A DNA stretch of 8,585 nucleotides from Chitinophagaceae bacterium (lineage in GTDB: Bacteria; Bacteroidota; Bacteroidia; Chitinophagales; Chitinophagaceae). The first letter of the stretch is position 1, and each line of letters begins with the position of its first letter. Below are positions 6,699 through 8,585 of this stretch, one piece after another. The stretch is taken from assembly GCA_025351145.1 (NCBI GenBank), contig JANXWM010000401.1, positions 1-8,585 on the forward strand. The letters are read 5' to 3'. A program made the translations under genes and the position numbers. The notes under the pieces are model-generated. The model was not told the DNA's origin, ran no database searches, and saw only the letters and a program-made list of their open reading frames with translations.

Positions 6699-7523
6699 AT
6701 GGAATCATTATTATTAAAACAGCTTGAAGAAACAGTTACGTTTATTCAAAATATTTATCCGCAGCAACCCGAAGCAGGTATTATTCTTGGAAGCGGTTTA
6801 GGCAACCTTGTAAACGAAATAAATATTGAAAAAGAAATCAGCTACAGCGATATACCACATTTTCCTGTGAGTACAGTAGAAGGCCATAGCGGAAAATTAT
6901 TAATGGGCACATTAAGCGGAAAAAGAGTAGCGGTAATGGCAGGCAGGTTCCATTATTACGAAGGTTATACCCCGCAGCAGGTATCTTATCCCGTAAGGGT
7001 AATGAAGCAACTTGGCGTGCACACTTTGCTGGTTTCAAATGCAGCAGGCGGCGTAAACCCCGGCTTTAATGTAGGCGACCTCATGATCATAAAAGACCAT
7101 ATCAGCTTCTTTACTGTAAACCCGCTTATCGGCAAAAATGAAGCAACGCTTGGGGCAAGGTTCCCCGACATGAGCGAGCCTTACAGCAAAGCATTAATAA
7201 CAAAAGCTAAAGCCATTGGTGAGCGGCTGGGTTTCAATCTTAAAGAAGGTGTTTATACCGGCGTTACCGGCCCCACTTTTGAAACCCATGCAGAATACCG
7301 TTTGGTAAAAGCTGTTGGCGGCGATGCCGTGGGTATGAGTACGGTGCAGGAAGTAATTACCGCTGTGCATGCCGGATTAAAAGTTTTTGCGGTGAGTGTG
7401 ATCACCGATATTGGCATTCGCGAAGAAGAAAATAAAATTACACACGAAGAAGTTTTGGCCGCAGCAAAAGAAGCAGAACCAAAGCTTACTCAGTTGTTTA
7501 AAGAAATGGTAGCAGTTATTTAG
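6699..7523 (+). CDS. Purine nucleoside phosphorylase (PNP-I, trimeric type)
   Basis: The 274-residue product matches trimeric PNPs, which split purine nucleosides with phosphate into base plus (deoxy)ribose 1-phosphate in cytosolic purine salvage. Visible motifs are ILGSGLGN (S32, phosphate), VEGHSG (H63), AGRFHYYEGY (R83, H85, Y87), SNAAGG (N114-A115), GPTFETHAEYR (E195, base recognition), GMSTVQEV (M213, S214) and a C-terminal HEEVLAAAKEAEPKL helix. D237 in VITDIGI occupies the place of Asn243 of human PNP, the residue that favours 6-oxopurines. I start at ATG 6699 (MESLLLKQ) rather than the in-frame ATG at 6639: the extra 20 residues are hydrophobic and unlike the family, and the promoter lies there. 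The gene stands alone, divergent from the adhesin gene. Confidence 0.95.
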   Translation: MESLLLKQLEETVTFIQNIYPQQPEAGIILGSGLGNLVNEINIEKEISYSDIPHFPVSTVEGHSGKLLMGTLSGKRVAVMAGRFHYYEGYTPQQVSYPVRVMKQLGVHTLLVSNAAGGVNPGFNVGDLMIIKDHISFFTVNPLIGKNEATLGARFPDMSEPYSKALITKAKAIGERLGFNLKEGVYTGVTGPTFETHAEYRLVKAVGGDAVGMSTVQEVITAVHAGLKVFAVSVITDIGIREEENKITHEEVLAAAKEAEPKLTQLFKEMVAVI

Positions 7524-7530
7524 ATTTGTG

Positions 7531-7625
7531 AACCAAACTGCATTGCTGCTATGAAGCTTTTCTTGCATCGCACTCTTGTACGGTAGGATTATGACTGAGC
7601 TTTTATCGATGCGAAGATCGAAGCA
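7531..7625 (-). repeat. Long dispersed intergenic repeat, copy D (reverse)
   Basis: Read on the minus strand it begins TGCTTCGATCTTCGCATC, then GATAAAAGC, CATAATCC and the core at 7581-7563 with a single change (GCGATGCAA for GCGACGCAA). The tail GAAAAGCTTCATAG...CAATGCAGTTTGG is the closest match to copy A. It starts 7 bases after the PNP stop codon, antisense to PNP, so it would form part of the PNP 3' untranslated region. It pairs in inverted orientation with copy E around the gene at 7769-8284. Confidence 0.85.
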
Positions 7626-7641
7626 AAGCACTTATCCCTTT

Positions 7642-7770
7642 TTATTGTTTTAGAGTCCGCATATTTCTGGACGAGACACTGATTGTCCAGACTTTTTCCA
7701 TCAGCCAGTTTTTTGCCAAATCGGTTGTTGTCTCCATGTGCTTTTGTATCACCTGAAAGCTGCTTGGTTT
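7642..7770 (-). pseudogene. Possible 3' remnant of a degraded gene
   Basis: Between copy D and the stop of the leftward hypothetical gene, the minus strand reads about 42 codons of protein-like sequence (KPSSFQVIQKHMETTTDLAK, then a segment with WLMEKVWTISVSSRN) ending at a TAA at 7642-7644. There is no start of its own: the frame runs back into the neighbouring gene in another frame. It could be a truncated C-terminus left by a rearrangement, or chance. I cannot assign a family. A 6-bp inverted repeat (CTGGAC 7667-7672, GTCCAG 7685-7690) lies inside it. Confidence 0.2.
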
Positions 7771-8284
7771 AATTCTTAACTTTTCTAAAAAACATGTTTC
7801 CATAGATGTCAGATTTAAAAACGTAATAGAATTTGTTGTGTCCACGATAAAGTGTGGGCGGATATTTAATAACATGATATGTTGTGTCGAATTGAATAGA
7901 CCACAAGTCAGGTGATCCACTTGAATATTTCAATTTGCCTTTAAATATCTTTTTTATGGTGTCTTTATTTGTTACAAAAAAATAGATGCTGTCGGTCGGT
8001 GTAATTGTAAACTTGTAATGTTCGTATTGCCATTTTGCATTTGTCCCTGTAAAGAAGTTCGTGTCAATATGATAATCTCCGATAATTTCAGATTTGGTCA
8101 GTTTAATTGGTGCCCGATAATAGTCACTTATAACCACTGAAATAAATACTAAAATTATCAAGCCCCAAATTGCTCCCAAAATCTTCAATGCAATTTTCTT
8201 TTTAGAAGCAAAGAAATAAATAAGAAGTCCAATAGTCGTTAGGATTAAAATAGGAAAGCCAATTAAGTTAAATCCAAATCCCAT
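7769..8284 (-). CDS. Membrane-anchored hypothetical protein
   Basis: The 171-residue product has two hydrophobic segments, about residues 6-26 and 31-52, separated by a short lysine loop (SKKK), then a roughly 115-residue soluble part rich in aromatic residues and threonine with a probable beta-strand layout (KSEIIGDYHID, WQYEHYKFTIT, PPTLYRGHNKFYYVF, GNMFFRK). The tail resembles a widespread uncharacterised Bacteroidota family with the pattern PTLYR...FYYVF.S...N.FF; this is from memory, not a search. The positive loop suggests both termini on the same side of the membrane. The ATG at 8284 is followed directly by the first membrane segment. The gene is visibly more AT-rich than PNP or the GMC gene and is enclosed by inverted repeats D and E, hinting at separate acquisition. 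Function unknown. Confidence 0.75.
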   Translation of the reverse strand: MGFGFNLIGFPILILTTIGLLIYFFASKKKIALKILGAIWGLIILVFISVVISDYYRAPIKLTKSEIIGDYHIDTNFFTGTNAKWQYEHYKFTITPTDSIYFFVTNKDTIKKIFKGKLKYSSGSPDLWSIQFDTTYHVIKYPPTLYRGHNKFYYVFKSDIYGNMFFRKVKN

Positions 8285-8471
8285 TTAAGCAGTTATTTTT
8301 TTGTTTTGTCGGCATGAACTTCTGAAATGTGGAAGTGTCAAGCATTGCTGCCAACTCAAAAATAGACGAACTAAATCCGCACACCAAAAAAATCAGTTTA
8401 TTGATGCTCAATACTTTTATGCCCTTCAGACGATTCGGTGAAAATATTTTAAGCAGGAAAACGGTAACAAT
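8285..8471. other. Intergenic stretch with no convincing gene
   Basis: A minus-strand open frame of 85 codons spans 8268-8525 but begins inside repeat copy E, crosses a perfect hairpin, and overlaps the start of the membrane-protein gene, so I do not call it. Its last third (ELAAMLDTSTFQKFMPTKQK) reads somewhat like a protein C-terminus, so a decayed gene is possible. I see no clear TAnnTTTG promoter for the leftward gene, no RNA gene and no tandem repeat. Confidence 0.4.
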
Positions 8472-8498
8472 GGTCTTACGGCTTTGAGCCGTAAGACC
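8472..8498. repeat. Perfect 12-bp triloop hairpin abutting repeat copy E
   Basis: GGTCTTACGGCT (8472-8483) and AGCCGTAAGACC (8487-8498) are perfect complements around a three-base loop TTG. No T-run follows on either strand, so it is not a standard terminator. The loop size matches the two hairpins at 32-46 and 84-100, and the 3' arm ends in GACC, similar to the ACC that starts their tail. Copy E begins immediately after it. Confidence 0.6.
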
Positions 8499-8576
8499 GG
8501 CTTCTTCGCTTCGGTAAAAGCTCATTAATAATCTAACCGTACAAGAGTGCGACGCAAGGAACGGTCAGTAATATTC
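8499..8576 (+). repeat. Long dispersed intergenic repeat, copy E (forward)
   Basis: It begins GGCTTCTTCGCTTCGGTAAA, lacking about five bases (AATCT or similar) found in the other copies, then AAGC, CATTAATAATC and the exact core at 8539-8557. The tail GGAACGGTCAGTAATATTC pairs it with copy C as a tail subtype. It lies close to the window edge, so the gene on its right is unknown. Confidence 0.85.
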
Positions 8577-8585
8577 CCAATGCCC

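Noticed and set aside
7377..7631. 84-codon minus-strand open frame with repeat-derived peptide similar to that from copy A
   Set aside because: It overlaps the PNP coding region on the other strand and starts in copy D; the shared peptide comes from the repeat DNA.
8472..8498. Intrinsic terminator
   Set aside because: The stem is strong but neither strand has a T-run after it, and the three-base loop and location match the REP-like hairpins.
8268..8525. 85-codon minus-strand open frame
   Set aside because: Its start is in repeat copy E, it reads through a perfect inverted repeat, and it overlaps the next gene's start; only its last part looks protein-like.
108..8576. CRISPR array
   Set aside because: The repeats are hundreds to thousands of bases apart, in both orientations, with genes between them and no cas genes.

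Overview
The window reads as a chromosomal segment from a member of the Bacteroidota, most likely the Chitinophagaceae or a close relative. The evidence is a 922-residue secreted protein ending in a type IX secretion (type B, CHU_C-like) sorting domain, a promoter of the Bacteroidota TTTG/TAnnTTTG type, start codons without strong Shine-Dalgarno sites, and the gluconate-dehydrogenase-subunit-3 plus GMC oxidoreductase pair that is common in this phylum. The family-level placement is inference.

Layout from left to right. Positions 1-222 hold no gene, but two short triloop hairpins with a shared tail and then the first copy (A) of a longer dispersed repeat. Positions 223-3071 hold a rightward block: a DinB-like metal-binding protein, a small exported gluconate 2-dehydrogenase subunit-3-type protein, and its GMC flavoprotein partner. 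The last two are 24 bases apart and very probably form one periplasmic sugar or alcohol dehydrogenase. Repeat copy B follows. A small orphan gene (3334-3645) and repeat copy C come next, then the large leftward gene for a PKD/Ig-like secreted adhesin-type protein (6569-3801). A divergent gap carries a well-formed promoter for purine nucleoside phosphorylase (6699-7523). Repeat copy D starts 7 bases after the PNP stop. A leftward, AT-rich membrane-anchored hypothetical gene (8284-7769) follows, then about 190 bases without a convincing gene, a perfect 12-bp hairpin, and repeat copy E.

The genes are mostly ordinary. The least explained content is between them. Five copies of a roughly 70-95 bp element share the core GTACAAGAGTGCGAYGCAA, and one lies in nearly every sizeable intergenic gap. 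Their orientations alternate strictly (+ - + - +), so inverted pairs B/C and D/E enclose exactly the two uncharacterised genes. Wherever a neighbouring 3' end points into the repeat from its outer side (GMC, the adhesin, PNP), the repeat lies antisense and 7-60 bases past the stop. Three clear hairpins with three-base loops, plus one weaker one, lie beside these copies, and two abut a copy directly. I do not recognise the long repeat as a named family; this is the best candidate here for something undescribed.
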